From: Sinorhizobium chiapasense
GTDB taxonomy: Bacteria > Pseudomonadota > Alphaproteobacteria > Rhizobiales > Rhizobiaceae
Assembly: GCF_036488675.1 (NCBI RefSeq)
Contig: NZ_CP133152.1
Location: 1,302,001 to 1,366,000, forward strand
Reading direction: 5' to 3'
DNA: 64,000 bases
Part shown: piece by piece, positions 24,772 through 32,359 of the stretch
Layout: each line of letters opens with the position of its first letter
Numbering within the stretch: position 1 is the first letter of the stretch
Notes under the pieces: generated by a model
Seen by the model: only the letters and a program-made list of their open reading frames with translations
Database searches by the model: none
What the model was told of the DNA's origin: nothing
Made by a program: the position numbers and the translations under genes

Positions 24772-26188
24772 TGCGCTTCTCCGGTAGCGGCGGATCGACA
24801 TCGTCCGGGATCGGGTTGACGAAGGGCGTGCCATCGAGCCGCGCGGCATGATCGGCCTTGGCGGCGGTAATGAGGTCGGGGTTGGTGACGAGGTCCAGCG
24901 CCGTGCTGGCCATGACCTTGGCCGCGTGCTCCATGCCCTTGTGGGCGGCGGGCAGTTTGCCCTGGGCCACGAGTTGCCAGGAGTGCCCGGGCGTCCCGAT
25001 CGCGTAGGTCGCGCCGCGCATCTGCACGGTCGGCACGACCCAGCTCACTGTGCCGACATCGGTCGAGCCGACAAGCGTGCCATTGCCGCTTTCCGGCGGG
25101 AAGATCGTGTCGCAGAGCGGGACCCCCCTCCGCAGTTTGAGGCCGAAGCGTTCGAAGGAGGCGGCGATATCGTCGGCGCTGAAGGTCTCCTGGAACTTCG
25201 CGGCAGTCTCCCGGTCGGCGTCGTCGAAGACGGGCGGGCCCAGCCGCTCGAGATGCGAATGCATCAGCGCCTCCAGCGGCGTGTTGCCGATAAGATTGGC
25301 GTCGCCGCTGACGATTTCGCTGCGCACGGTCGTTCCCGTCATCAGCGCCGCGCCTTCGGCCACATTCTTGACCCGCCCCAAAAGATCGAGCAGTTCCGGC
25401 AGGCTGCGCGCCCGGATCAGATAGCGCACCGTCGCGCGCGCCTGTACCACGTTCGGCGCATGCCCGCCTGTGTCGGTCACCGCATAGTGGATGCGGGCGG
25501 TCGAGGGCATATGCTCACGCAGGTAGTTCACACCGACATTCATCAGTTCCACCGCGTCGAGCGCGCTGCGGCCGAGATGCGGCGCAGCGGAAGCGTGCGA
25601 GGCGCGACCACTGAATTGGAAGTTGATCTCGTTGCAGGCGAGCGAGATCGGATTGTTGACACCGGCAAACGGGGCCGGGTGCCAGGACATGGCGATGTCG
25701 ACATCGTTGAAGACGCCGGCACGGACCATGAAGCCCTTGGAGGAACCGCCTTCCTCGGCCGGGCAGCCGTAGTAGCGGATCCGGCCCTTGATACCGTTGG
25801 CTTCGAGAAAGTCCTTGACGGCGGTTGCCGCCATCAACGAACCGGCGCCAAGCAGATTGTGGCCGCAGCCATGGCCATTGCCGCCGACAACGAGCGGCCG
25901 CTCCTGCGCCACACCCGCCTGCTGGCTCAAGCCCGGCAGCGCATCGAACTCACCGAGGATGGCGATGACCGGACCGCCCTCTCCCGCCTCGCCCATCAGC
26001 GCCGTCGGCATGCCGGCAATGCCGCGTGCGACGCGGAAGCCTTGCGCCTCCAGCATCGCGGCGTGCTCGGCCGACGACCTGTACTCCTCGTAATTGGTTT
26101 CCGGCATGTCCCACACCCGATCGCTCAGGGAGAAGAACGCTTCACGCTTCCTGTCGACGAGGTCCCAGACGGCGTCCGAATTTTTCAT
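24764..26188 (-). CDS. M20-family amidohydrolase, AbgB type
   Basis: This is a 474-residue cytosolic metallopeptidase homologue. The metal-binding motifs are intact: GNGHGCGHNLLG near 105-116, CPAEEGGSSKG near 147-157 (Glu-Glu pair) and MSWHPAP near 173-179. A dimerisation domain follows (about 200-320). AbgB-type enzymes cleave amide bonds such as p-aminobenzoyl-glutamate or N-acyl amino acids. It is the first gene of the operon and sits 32 bases below a perfect 16-bp palindrome, opposite a divergent GntR regulator. The natural substrate is probably an acylated or peptide-linked amino acid imported by the downstream ABC system. Confidence 0.92.
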   Translation of the reverse strand: MKNSDAVWDLVDRKREAFFSLSDRVWDMPETNYEEYRSSAEHAAMLEAQGFRVARGIAGMPTALMGEAGEGGPVIAILGEFDALPGLSQQAGVAQERPLVVGGNGHGCGHNLLGAGSLMAATAVKDFLEANGIKGRIRYYGCPAEEGGSSKGFMVRAGVFNDVDIAMSWHPAPFAGVNNPISLACNEINFQFSGRASHASAAPHLGRSALDAVELMNVGVNYLREHMPSTARIHYAVTDTGGHAPNVVQARATVRYLIRARSLPELLDLLGRVKNVAEGAALMTGTTVRSEIVSGDANLIGNTPLEALMHSHLERLGPPVFDDADRETAAKFQETFSADDIAASFERFGLKLRRGVPLCDTIFPPESGNGTLVGSTDVGTVSWVVPTVQMRGATYAIGTPGHSWQLVAQGKLPAAHKGMEHAAKVMASTALDLVTNPDLITAAKADHAARLDGTPFVNPIPDDVDPPLPEKRNG

Positions 26189-26219
26189 CGTTTACTGACT
26201 TCCCAAACAATGATATCCA

Positions 26220-26235
26220 AAATTGGCGCCAATTT
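26220..26235. promoter_or_regulatory. Perfect 16-bp palindrome, likely operator of the divergent FCD-GntR regulator
   Basis: AAATTGGCGCCAATTT is fully self-complementary. It lies 32 bases upstream of the M20 start and 171 bases from the GntR start, the expected place for autoregulated divergent control. The centre resembles short FCD-type sites (TTGG..CCAA). Confidence 0.65.
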
Positions 26236-26405
26236 ATGATAACATTTTGAAATGCGCAAGTGAGATCAAGCGAATTTTATGACAGAGGGCGTCGGAGAGG
26301 TATGAATCGGTTTATCCACACGGCTGCCTTCCATTTTCCACGCCGCCGCATCTTGGAGAGCGACCACGGGCAATGGCAGTATGATCGAGATTTGAAGGAG
26401 GCCAC

Positions 26406-27038
26406 ATGAACAAGGTGAAACCGCGGGGAGAGGGCGATGCTACGGCGGTCGATGTCACGGACCTGATTGTGCACGACATCCAGACAGGCGTGCTCGCCGC
26501 TGGCGCGTGGTTGAAGCAGATCGACCTTGAGCGGCGTTATCAGTGTACCCGTCCTGAAGTGCGCCGCGCCCTCGACCGGCTCGCCCAACGACGCCTCGTC
26601 GAGCACGTGCCGAACCGCGGCTACCACGTGTTTGAGCCGGATGGACGGCAGGCGGCCGAGGTCGCCGAAATTCGCATCCTGCTGGAGACCGGCATTGCGG
26701 ATAAGATCGTGGCAAATGCGTCTGCCGCGGACGTCGAGTCGCTACGCGACCTGGCATCGCGCTTCGACCGGATGATCCTCGAAGGAACGCCGATCGAACT
26801 TTACGAGGCCAATCTCGCCTTTCACCATCGCCTGCTGGCGCTCTGCGGCAATCAGGAGCTCGTCAACCTTGTGACGGAAATCCGTCAGCGCACCTCCTCG
26901 GCCCCAGTGGCGCAATGGAAAACGCGGGCGCGCATCGAGCAATCGTCCAGGGAGCATCATGTCATGATCGACGCTGTCGCCGCCGGCGATGCGGCAGCCC
27001 TCAAGGAGACGATCGCGCGCCATATTCGCCAGGATTGA
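26406..27038 (+). CDS. GntR-family regulator, FCD subfamily
   Basis: This 210-residue regulator has an N-terminal winged helix (about 15-80: VTDLIVHDIQTGVLAAGAWL, then RPEVRRALDRLAQRRLVEHV and NRGYHVFEP) and a C-terminal all-helical FCD ligand-binding domain (about 85-208) with the metal-ligand signature positions (FHHRLLALCGN and REHHVMIDAV). GGAGG lies 6 bases before the ATG. It diverges from the seven-gene amidohydrolase-transporter operon and most likely represses it until an imported amino-acid-like ligand binds. Confidence 0.92.
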   Translation: MNKVKPRGEGDATAVDVTDLIVHDIQTGVLAAGAWLKQIDLERRYQCTRPEVRRALDRLAQRRLVEHVPNRGYHVFEPDGRQAAEVAEIRILLETGIADKIVANASAADVESLRDLASRFDRMILEGTPIELYEANLAFHHRLLALCGNQELVNLVTEIRQRTSSAPVAQWKTRARIEQSSREHHVMIDAVAAGDAAALKETIARHIRQD

Positions 27039-27126
27039 TCCGGGGCGCACACCCTTGAGCAACGATCCAAACCGCAGGCGTATCGTTCAGACGGCCCGAA
27101 AATGCGGCACGCTTCCGAGTTCCCAA

Positions 27127-27146
27127 CGATACATTATGCGATCTTC
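27127..27146 (+). repeat. 20-bp direct repeat, right copy
   Basis: This is identical to 12447-12466 in sequence and orientation. It lies 77 bases upstream of the IS30-type transposase fragment. The two copies bracket about 14.7 kb holding the hut and amidohydrolase-transporter modules. Confidence 0.8.
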
Positions 27147-27222
27147 AACGACGAGCTGGTACATTCTATTTCCAAGTGCGACATGCCAATGATTTCAATG
27201 GCTTCCCTTTGGAGATTTTGGA

Positions 27223-27372
27223 ATGTCTCGACGCTATTCGCAGCTGAACCTGGCTGATCGACGCCGTCTCTACCACTTTGTCGAATGCAAAGTGCCGATC
27301 CATGAAATGGCCCGCCAACTCGGCCGTCACCGATCGAACAGCCTTGAAAAATTCTTGCGCTGCGACCCTTGA
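27223..27372 (+). pseudogene. IS30-family transposase, N-terminal fragment
   Basis: The 49-codon frame reads MSRRYSQLNLADRRRLYHFV, then VPIHEMARQLGRHRS, which is the N-terminal helix-turn-helix of IS30-type transposases (consensus: YSQLTLEER, then IAA.LGRS.STI.REL). After GRHRS the match stops and a TGA closes the frame. The catalytic DDE domain is absent. The fragment runs directly into the copper-responsive promoter, so an insertion or deletion ended here. Confidence 0.75.
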
Positions 27373-27399
27373 CCTTCCAACGATGGGAAGCTCCATGTT
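27369..27399 (+). promoter_or_regulatory. CueR/HmrR-type copper-responsive promoter upstream of copZ
   Basis: TTGACC at 27369-27374 serves as -35 and CATGTT at 27394-27399 as -10, with the long 19-base spacing typical of MerR-family promoters. Inside the spacer is the dyad CTTCC-AACGAT-GGGAAG, closely resembling known CueR boxes (ACCTTCC...GGAAGG). It lies about 30 bases before the copZ start. Confidence 0.75.
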
Positions 27400-27428
27400 C
27401 ATCCCATCACGAAGCCAAGGAGACAAGC

Positions 27429-27626
27429 ATGCAACGCTACAAGATTGACGATATGAGCTGTGGCCACTGTGTCGGCACGATCGAAAAAGCGATCCGGGCC
27501 ATCGACCCGGCGGCCGAGGTCGAAGCGAATCTCGGCACGAAGGAAGTACGTGTCGAAACGACCGCAGACAGCGGCGTCGTCGTTCAGGCCTTGAAGGCAG
27601 CCGGTTACGACAGCCTGCCGCTGTAG
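27429..27626 (+). CDS. copZ: Copper chaperone, HMA domain
   Basis: This is a 65-residue single heavy-metal-associated domain with the metal-binding loop DDMSCGHCVGTIE (residues 6-18) and a ferredoxin-like babbab pattern. The ATG at 27429 follows AAGGAG. A longer frame upstream would run through the promoter. CopZ proteins carry Cu(I) in the cytosol to the efflux ATPase, which is encoded 96 bases downstream. It is probably induced with actP from the CueR-type promoter at 27369-27399. Confidence 0.93.
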   Translation: MQRYKIDDMSCGHCVGTIEKAIRAIDPAAEVEANLGTKEVRVETTADSGVVVQALKAAGYDSLPL

Positions 27627-27722
27627 AGGGTTCGGCGCCGGTCGCTCGACTATACGGGCGATCGCCCCTCACCGTTTCAATGAAATGATCTAGTTCGCAG
27701 ACGCATTGCAAGGAGCGCGATC

Positions 27723-30245
27723 ATGGGATCCGCGACGATAGCCCAAATGAGAAATGCCGAACCGATTGCCAGGGCCGCTCGAACGGCCAGCATCGGGGTG
27801 GAGGGCATGACCTGTGCCTCCTGCGTCGCGAGAGTGGAGAAAGCCATACGCGCGGTGCCTGGCGTCATGTCCGCTTCCGTCAACCTGGCGACGGAGCGAG
27901 CCGATATCCGCTTCGATGCAGCAGCGAACCCCGCCGATATCGTCAAGGCGATCGAGAATACCGGTTATGGCGCCTCAGAAGAGCGAATCGAACTCGCCAT
28001 TGACGGCATGACTTGCGCATCCTGTGTCGCCCGCATCGAGAAGGCGCTCAAAACCGTGCCGGGAGCCGTGGAAGCGAGCGTCAATCTTGCGACCGAGAAG
28101 GCCACCGTTCGCGTGGTCAAAGGTCTTGCCTCCGTGGACATGCTGGTCGAAGCGGTGCGGGGCGCCGGCTACGACGCCAGACGCATGGCCGACAAGCAGG
28201 ACGTTGACCAAGAAACGGTAAAACGCGAACGGGAAAACCGTCGCCTGAAGCTGGCTCTCACGACCGCCGCTCTTCTGACGCTTCCCATTTTCGTCTTGGA
28301 GATGGGATCGCATTTCGTTCCGGCGATCCACGATTTCGTCATGATCCGCATCGGCATGCAGGAAAGCTGGTATCTGCAGTTCGTGCTCGCCTCGCTCGCT
28401 CTTTTCGGGCCGGGTCTTCGCTTTTTTCAGAAAGGCGTTCCGGCGCTGTTGAGAGCAGCGCCGGACATGAACGCGCTGGTCGCGATCGGCGCGTTTGCGG
28501 CCTGGGGTTACTCCGTGGTTGCAACCTTCGCGCCCGGCCTGCTGCCGGCGGACACCGCCAATGTCTATTACGAGGCGGCGGCCGTGATCGTCACGCTGAT
28601 CCTGCTTGGTCGGTTCCTCGAAGCGCGCGCCAAAGGTCGTACGTCGGAAGCCATCAGGCACCTCATGGGGCTGCAGCCGAAGACCGCCCGCGTCGTCCGC
28701 AATGGCGAAACGGTGGAGATTGCCATCGCCGATGTGCGTGCGGGCGACATCCTTGTCGTGCGCCCCGGCGAAAAGATCGCCGTCGATGGCGTGGTCTTCG
28801 AGGGCAACTCCTATGTCGATGAATCGATGATCACCGGCGAGCCGGTCCCTGTTCAGAAAGCAGACGGCGCCGAAGTCGTCGGCGGTACGATCAACAAGAC
28901 CGGCGCCTTCAGCTTCCGCGCCACGAAGGTCGGGGCGGATACAGTGCTCGCACAGATCATCCGCATGGTCGAACAGGCCCAGGGCGCGAAGCTGCCGATC
29001 CAGTCGCTGGTCGACCGTGTCACCGCCTGGTTCGTGCCCGCGGTCATGGCAATCGCCCTTGCAACGTTCCTCGTGTGGCTCGTCTTCGGCCCGGATCCGG
29101 CGCTGACCTTCGCGCTCGTTAATGGCGTCGCCGTCCTGATCATCGCCTGCCCTTGCGCGATGGGGCTCGCAACGCCGACCTCCATCATGGTCGGAACCGG
29201 CCGTGCCGCCGAAATGGGCGTGCTCTTCCGCAAGGGGGAAGCCTTGCAGACGCTGCGCAACGCCGAAATCATCGCGATCGACAAGACCGGTACTCTGACG
29301 CGGGGCCGGCCGGAACTGACCGATCTCTCAACCGCTCAGGGCTTCGACAGCAATACAGTCCTTGCCCTGGTTGCCAGCGTCGAAGCACGCTCCGAGCATC
29401 CGATCGCGGAAGCCATCGTTTCCGCGGCAAGGAATGCGGGTTTGACGATCGGCGAAGCAGAGCAATTCGAGGCGATCCCTGGTTTCGGCACCCGCGCCAA
29501 TGTTTCCGGCCACAGGGTTCATGTCGGGGCCGACAGGCTGATGGCGCGCGAGGGGATCGACGTCACCGTCTTCGCCGATCATGCTCGTCGCCTCGGTGAC
29601 GAAGGCAAGAGTCCGCTTTATGCGGCGATCGACGGCAAGCTCGCGGCGGTCATCGCCGTCGCCGATCCGATCAAGGAGACGACGCCGCAGGCGATCCGCA
29701 TGTTGCACGCGCTGGGCCTCAAAATCGCGATGGTCACCGGCGACAACCGTCGCACGGCAGAGGCGATCGCCCGTAAGCTCGGTATCGACGAGGTCGTCGC
29801 CGAGGTTCTACCGGACGGAAAGGTCGCTGCTCTGATGCGGCTGAAGGCGGAGGGGCCCAATGTCGCCTTCGTCGGCGACGGCATCAACGATGCGCCGGCA
29901 CTCGCGGCCGCCGATGTCGGGCTGGCGATCGGCACGGGAACGGATGTCGCCATCGAGAGCGCCGACGTCGTGCTGATGTCCGGCGATCTCCTCGGCGTGC
30001 CAAATGCCATCGCGCTTTCGAAGGCAACGATCCGCAACATCAAGGAGAACCTGTTCTGGGCCTTCGCCTATAACGTTGTGCTGATCCCTGTCGCCGCCGG
30101 CGTGCTTTATCCGGCCTATGGCGTGCTGCTTTCGCCCATCTTTGCTGCCGGCGCCATGGCGCTTTCCAGCGTCTTCGTGGTCGGCAATGCACTGCGTCTC
30201 AAGCGTTTCAGGAGCCCTTCGCGCGAGGCTGCCGCTGTTCAATAG
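27723..30245 (+). CDS. actP: Cu(I)-exporting P1B-type ATPase
   Basis: This is an 840-residue inner-membrane copper pump (CopA/ActP type). Two N-terminal HMA domains each carry GMTCASC (about 28-34 and 98-104). The core shows the ion-binding CPC in IIACPCAMG, the phosphorylation motif DKTGTLTRG, the SEHP nucleotide-binding motif, and [10 protein letters not shown], all intact. Eight membrane segments are expected. It exports Cu(I) to the periplasm with ATP. copZ precedes it and the MerR regulator gene follows, forming a complete copper-resistance unit. A half copy of a mosaic repeat (around 27675-27692) lies in the copZ-actP gap. Confidence 0.97.
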   Translation: MGSATIAQMRNAEPIARAARTASIGVEGMTCASCVARVEKAIRAVPGVMSASVNLATERADIRFDAAANPADIVKAIENTGYGASEERIELAIDGMTCASCVARIEKALKTVPGAVEASVNLATEKATVRVVKGLASVDMLVEAVRGAGYDARRMADKQDVDQETVKRERENRRLKLALTTAALLTLPIFVLEMGSHFVPAIHDFVMIRIGMQESWYLQFVLASLALFGPGLRFFQKGVPALLRAAPDMNALVAIGAFAAWGYSVVATFAPGLLPADTANVYYEAAAVIVTLILLGRFLEARAKGRTSEAIRHLMGLQPKTARVVRNGETVEIAIADVRAGDILVVRPGEKIAVDGVVFEGNSYVDESMITGEPVPVQKADGAEVVGGTINKTGAFSFRATKVGADTVLAQIIRMVEQAQGAKLPIQSLVDRVTAWFVPAVMAIALATFLVWLVFGPDPALTFALVNGVAVLIIACPCAMGLATPTSIMVGTGRAAEMGVLFRKGEALQTLRNAEIIAIDKTGTLTRGRPELTDLSTAQGFDSNTVLALVASVEARSEHPIAEAIVSAARNAGLTIGEAEQFEAIPGFGTRANVSGHRVHVGADRLMAREGIDVTVFADHARRLGDEGKSPLYAAIDGKLAAVIAVADPIKETTPQAIRMLHALGLKIAMVTGDNRRTAEAIARKLGIDEVVAEVLPDGKVAALMRLKAEGPNVAFVGDGINDAPALAAADVGLAIGTGTDVAIESADVVLMSGDLLGVPNAIALSKATIRNIKENLFWAFAYNVVLIPVAAGVLYPAYGVLLSPIFAAGAMALSSVFVVGNALRLKRFRSPSREAAAVQ

Positions 30246-30322
30246 CGCGGGGCGCCATTGGCGCCTCGTAAGCAAGATTCCTATATCAGTCACATACGCT
30301 GCCGTCAGAAGAGGTTAATGTC

Positions 30323-30808
30323 ATGAATATCAGCGATGTCGCGCGCGCCTCCGGCGTCTCGACGAAAATGATCCGCTACTACGAGACGATCGGTCTTATC
30401 CCCCCGGCCAACCGCGGCGAATCCGGTTACCGCAACTATGGCGACAACGACGTTCATACGCTGCGCTTCATCCGCCGTGCCCGTGATCTTGGCTTTACGG
30501 TCGAGCAGATGGTGGATCTCCTGGCACTCTGGCGCGACCGCTCGCGCGCCAGCAGCGAGGTCAAGAAGATCGCCCTCGATCAAGTGGCAATCCTGGAACG
30601 CAAAGCCGAGGAACTGAAGGCGATGAGCCGGACGCTCAAGCACCTTGCCGCCCATTGCCACGGCGACGAGCGGCCGGACTGCCCCATCCTTGACGACCTT
30701 GCCGAAGCGGACGCGAGCGCCGACAAGGCCCCGGAACCCGCCCGCTTCGGCCGAGGCGGCGTCGATCCCGTGCGGGCCAGGTCACCCGTTCGGGCCAAGT
30801 CACGATGA
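30323..30808 (+). CDS. cueR: MerR-family copper-responsive regulator (HmrR/CueR)
   Basis: This is a 161-residue regulator. A MerR winged helix spans about 1-70 (MNISDVARASGVSTKMIRYYE), then a dimerisation helix, then the Cu(I)-binding loop with the two cysteines of CHGDERPDCPIL (about 112-123). The C-terminus is about 25 residues longer than CueR and is basic and proline-rich (RARSPVRAKSR); what the extension does is unclear. It should bind the long-spacer promoter at 27369-27399 and switch on copZ-actP when copper is present. It has its own 77-bp upstream gap. Confidence 0.94.
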   Translation: MNISDVARASGVSTKMIRYYETIGLIPPANRGESGYRNYGDNDVHTLRFIRRARDLGFTVEQMVDLLALWRDRSRASSEVKKIALDQVAILERKAEELKAMSRTLKHLAAHCHGDERPDCPILDDLAEADASADKAPEPARFGRGGVDPVRARSPVRAKSR

Positions 30809-30825
30809 TCTTCGGCTGCTGCCTA

Positions 30826-30918
30826 CTGCGTGTGTCCTTAAATGGTTGCGGATTTAGGGACAAGAAGGTGCAGCAACGCAAAGCGCAGCAGCGACCTTTG
30901 CGCGTCTGCGCGTCGCTG
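30826..30918 (-). repeat. Mosaic intergenic repeat, family 2, reverse orientation
   Basis: The block with TCCTTAAAT, a GGATTTAGGGA arm and the CAGCAACGCAAAGCG/CGACCTTTGCGCGTC part is the inverse of the elements at 56642-56741 and 57754-57847. It fills the gap between convergent cueR and the FkbM gene. Identification as a RIME-like element is by internal comparison. Confidence 0.7.
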
Positions 30919-30935
30919 CAATGAGGCGATGAGGA

Positions 30936-31685
30936 TCATTTCGCGACGAAAAGCAGATCGAAGCCCCTGAACTCGCGCCGAGCCACCGATTTGCGGATCG
31001 CCGTCCAGATGGCGGAGGGATTTTCGAGCCTGAAGCCGCGGAAGCTCCAGATAAGGCGCGCCGTGGCTGCGATCGTTCGAAGCGCGCGGACAAAGGGCGG
31101 ACCGGAGAGCGAGGCGGCGAGGATCTGCGGATGCACCGCGATCAAGACGCCTGCTGTTCTCTTGCGGTCGATCGCCCGAAACTGGTCGAGCGCCTTGTAT
31201 TCGTAGCCTTCGATGTCGATCTTGAAGCAGAGTCGCTCCGTTCTTGCCATCTGCTGAAGGTCCGCGATGGTCACCGTTTGCGCCGTGACCGCCAGGCCGG
31301 TGTCGTCGGCAATCAGGGCAGAGGTTTCCGAACTGCCAAAGCCGCCGCCGACCGAGTGCAGCACCAGGCATTCATCCTGTGAGAGCGCCGCGTTGACGAG
31401 CTTCACTTCGCCCGTATTCTCGCGCTGCATCTCGGTAAGGATTTCGAAGCACACCGGATCAGGTTCAACGGTAATGACATTGTCCGCGATCTGCGCCGCC
31501 CAGTAGGGCGTCACGCCGATCCAGCCGCCGATATCGATGAAGGTGGTCGTCGCGTCGACGAGTCGCTCGATGTTGCGGAAGGTGCCGGGCTCCCATTGCC
31601 CGCCTTGCAGCCGGGCAAAGAAGCGCGCCTTCTCCGGCTTGTCGGGGAAATAAACGGTCTTCTGAAAATAGGTTATCGCGCGCAT
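30936..31685 (-). CDS. FkbM-family SAM-dependent methyltransferase
   Basis: This is a 249-residue methyltransferase. The SAM-binding motif I reads FIDIGGWIGVTPYW (about 49-62), followed by the acidic motif ITVEPDP (about 71-77) and the FkbM signature FKIDIEGYE (about 153-161). FkbM enzymes O-methylate sugars or polyketides, often in polysaccharide clusters. It lies 116 bases downstream of the cNMP-binding gene on the same strand and may be the last gene of that operon. The likely target is a hydroxyl on a surface glycan, given the neighbouring glycosyltransferases. Confidence 0.88.
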   Translation of the reverse strand: MRAITYFQKTVYFPDKPEKARFFARLQGGQWEPGTFRNIERLVDATTTFIDIGGWIGVTPYWAAQIADNVITVEPDPVCFEILTEMQRENTGEVKLVNAALSQDECLVLHSVGGGFGSSETSALIADDTGLAVTAQTVTIADLQQMARTERLCFKIDIEGYEYKALDQFRAIDRKRTAGVLIAVHPQILAASLSGPPFVRALRTIAATARLIWSFRGFRLENPSAIWTAIRKSVARREFRGFDLLFVAK

Positions 31686-31801
31686 CGCGCCTCTTTAATG
31701 CATTTCGGGGCGATGTGTGAAGCGGCTCCCGCTGGGAACGCGGGTAGAAAGGAGTCAGAGCAACACCGCTCCGGGCGCAAGATATAACGGCGGAATGGCG
31801 C

Positions 31802-32299
31802 TTACGCCTCTGCCCGCTGGGCACGGCTGCGCGCTTCGGTGAGTTCGGAGGTTGTCTGGCTGAGGCGGTCGGCGAGCACGCGCATGATTTCCACCGCCAT
31901 CTCCGGGAAGTCCGCCAGCAATTTCAGGAAATCTTCCTTGCGAATGCGCAGAGCCTCGAGAGCCGTGCTGGTCTTGACGGTGGCTGTGCGCGGCGTGTTG
32001 CAGAGAATGGCGATCTCGCCGACGATCGAATTTTGTTCCACCTCGGCGACCTTCAATTGTCCGGTTGGCGTCGTAACCAAGACATCGGCTCTGCCGGAGA
32101 GGATCACATAGGCCGCATCGCCGATATCGCCCTGATGAAACAGACTTTCTCCCGCGCTGTACATTACCCTGTCGGAGGTGAATGCCAGAAGTTTGAGCTT
32201 GGCTGGCGGCAAGCCGGAAAACAGTGTGATCCGGCGCAGCATTTCCACTTCGTCTTTTAGGAGCATGACAGTCCGTTTCTCCGAGTGTGTCGCGAGCAT
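31802..32299 (-). CDS. Cyclic-nucleotide-binding domain protein (no DNA-binding domain)
   Basis: This 165-residue protein consists of a single CAP-type cNMP-binding domain (about 20-140) with the phosphate-binding cassette reading SIVGEIAILCNTPRTATVKT: the Glu that binds the ribose hydroxyl and the Arg that binds the cyclic phosphate are both present. There is a short helical tail but no Crp/Fnr helix-turn-helix, so it is a receptor subunit rather than a transcription factor. I chose the start at 32299 because GGGAGG lies 6 bases upstream; the in-frame ATG at 32347 lacks one. It is 60 bases downstream of the degenerate ABC exporter gene, so the two proteins probably work together. Confidence 0.9.
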   Translation of the reverse strand: MLATHSEKRTVMLLKDEVEMLRRITLFSGLPPAKLKLLAFTSDRVMYSAGESLFHQGDIGDAAYVILSGRADVLVTTPTGQLKVAEVEQNSIVGEIAILCNTPRTATVKTSTALEALRIRKEDFLKLLADFPEMAVEIMRVLADRLSQTTSELTEARSRAQRAEA

Positions 32300-32359
32300 A
32301 AGCACCTCCCTCCCCGTGCGAACGGGAAAATATGCTTGCGCCCTCACATTAATATTACA

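Noticed and set aside
22510..24819. Long plus-strand open frame (769 codons)
   Set aside because: Antisense to binding protein 1 and the M28-like gene, which both have clear family motifs.
24848..26239. Long plus-strand open frame (463 codons)
   Set aside because: Antisense to the M20 amidohydrolase with intact metal motifs; no family pattern.
30251..30265. Short GGCGCC-ATT-GGCGCC hairpin after actP as a terminator
   Set aside because: The stem is only six pairs, made of a self-complementary hexamer, and no T run follows.
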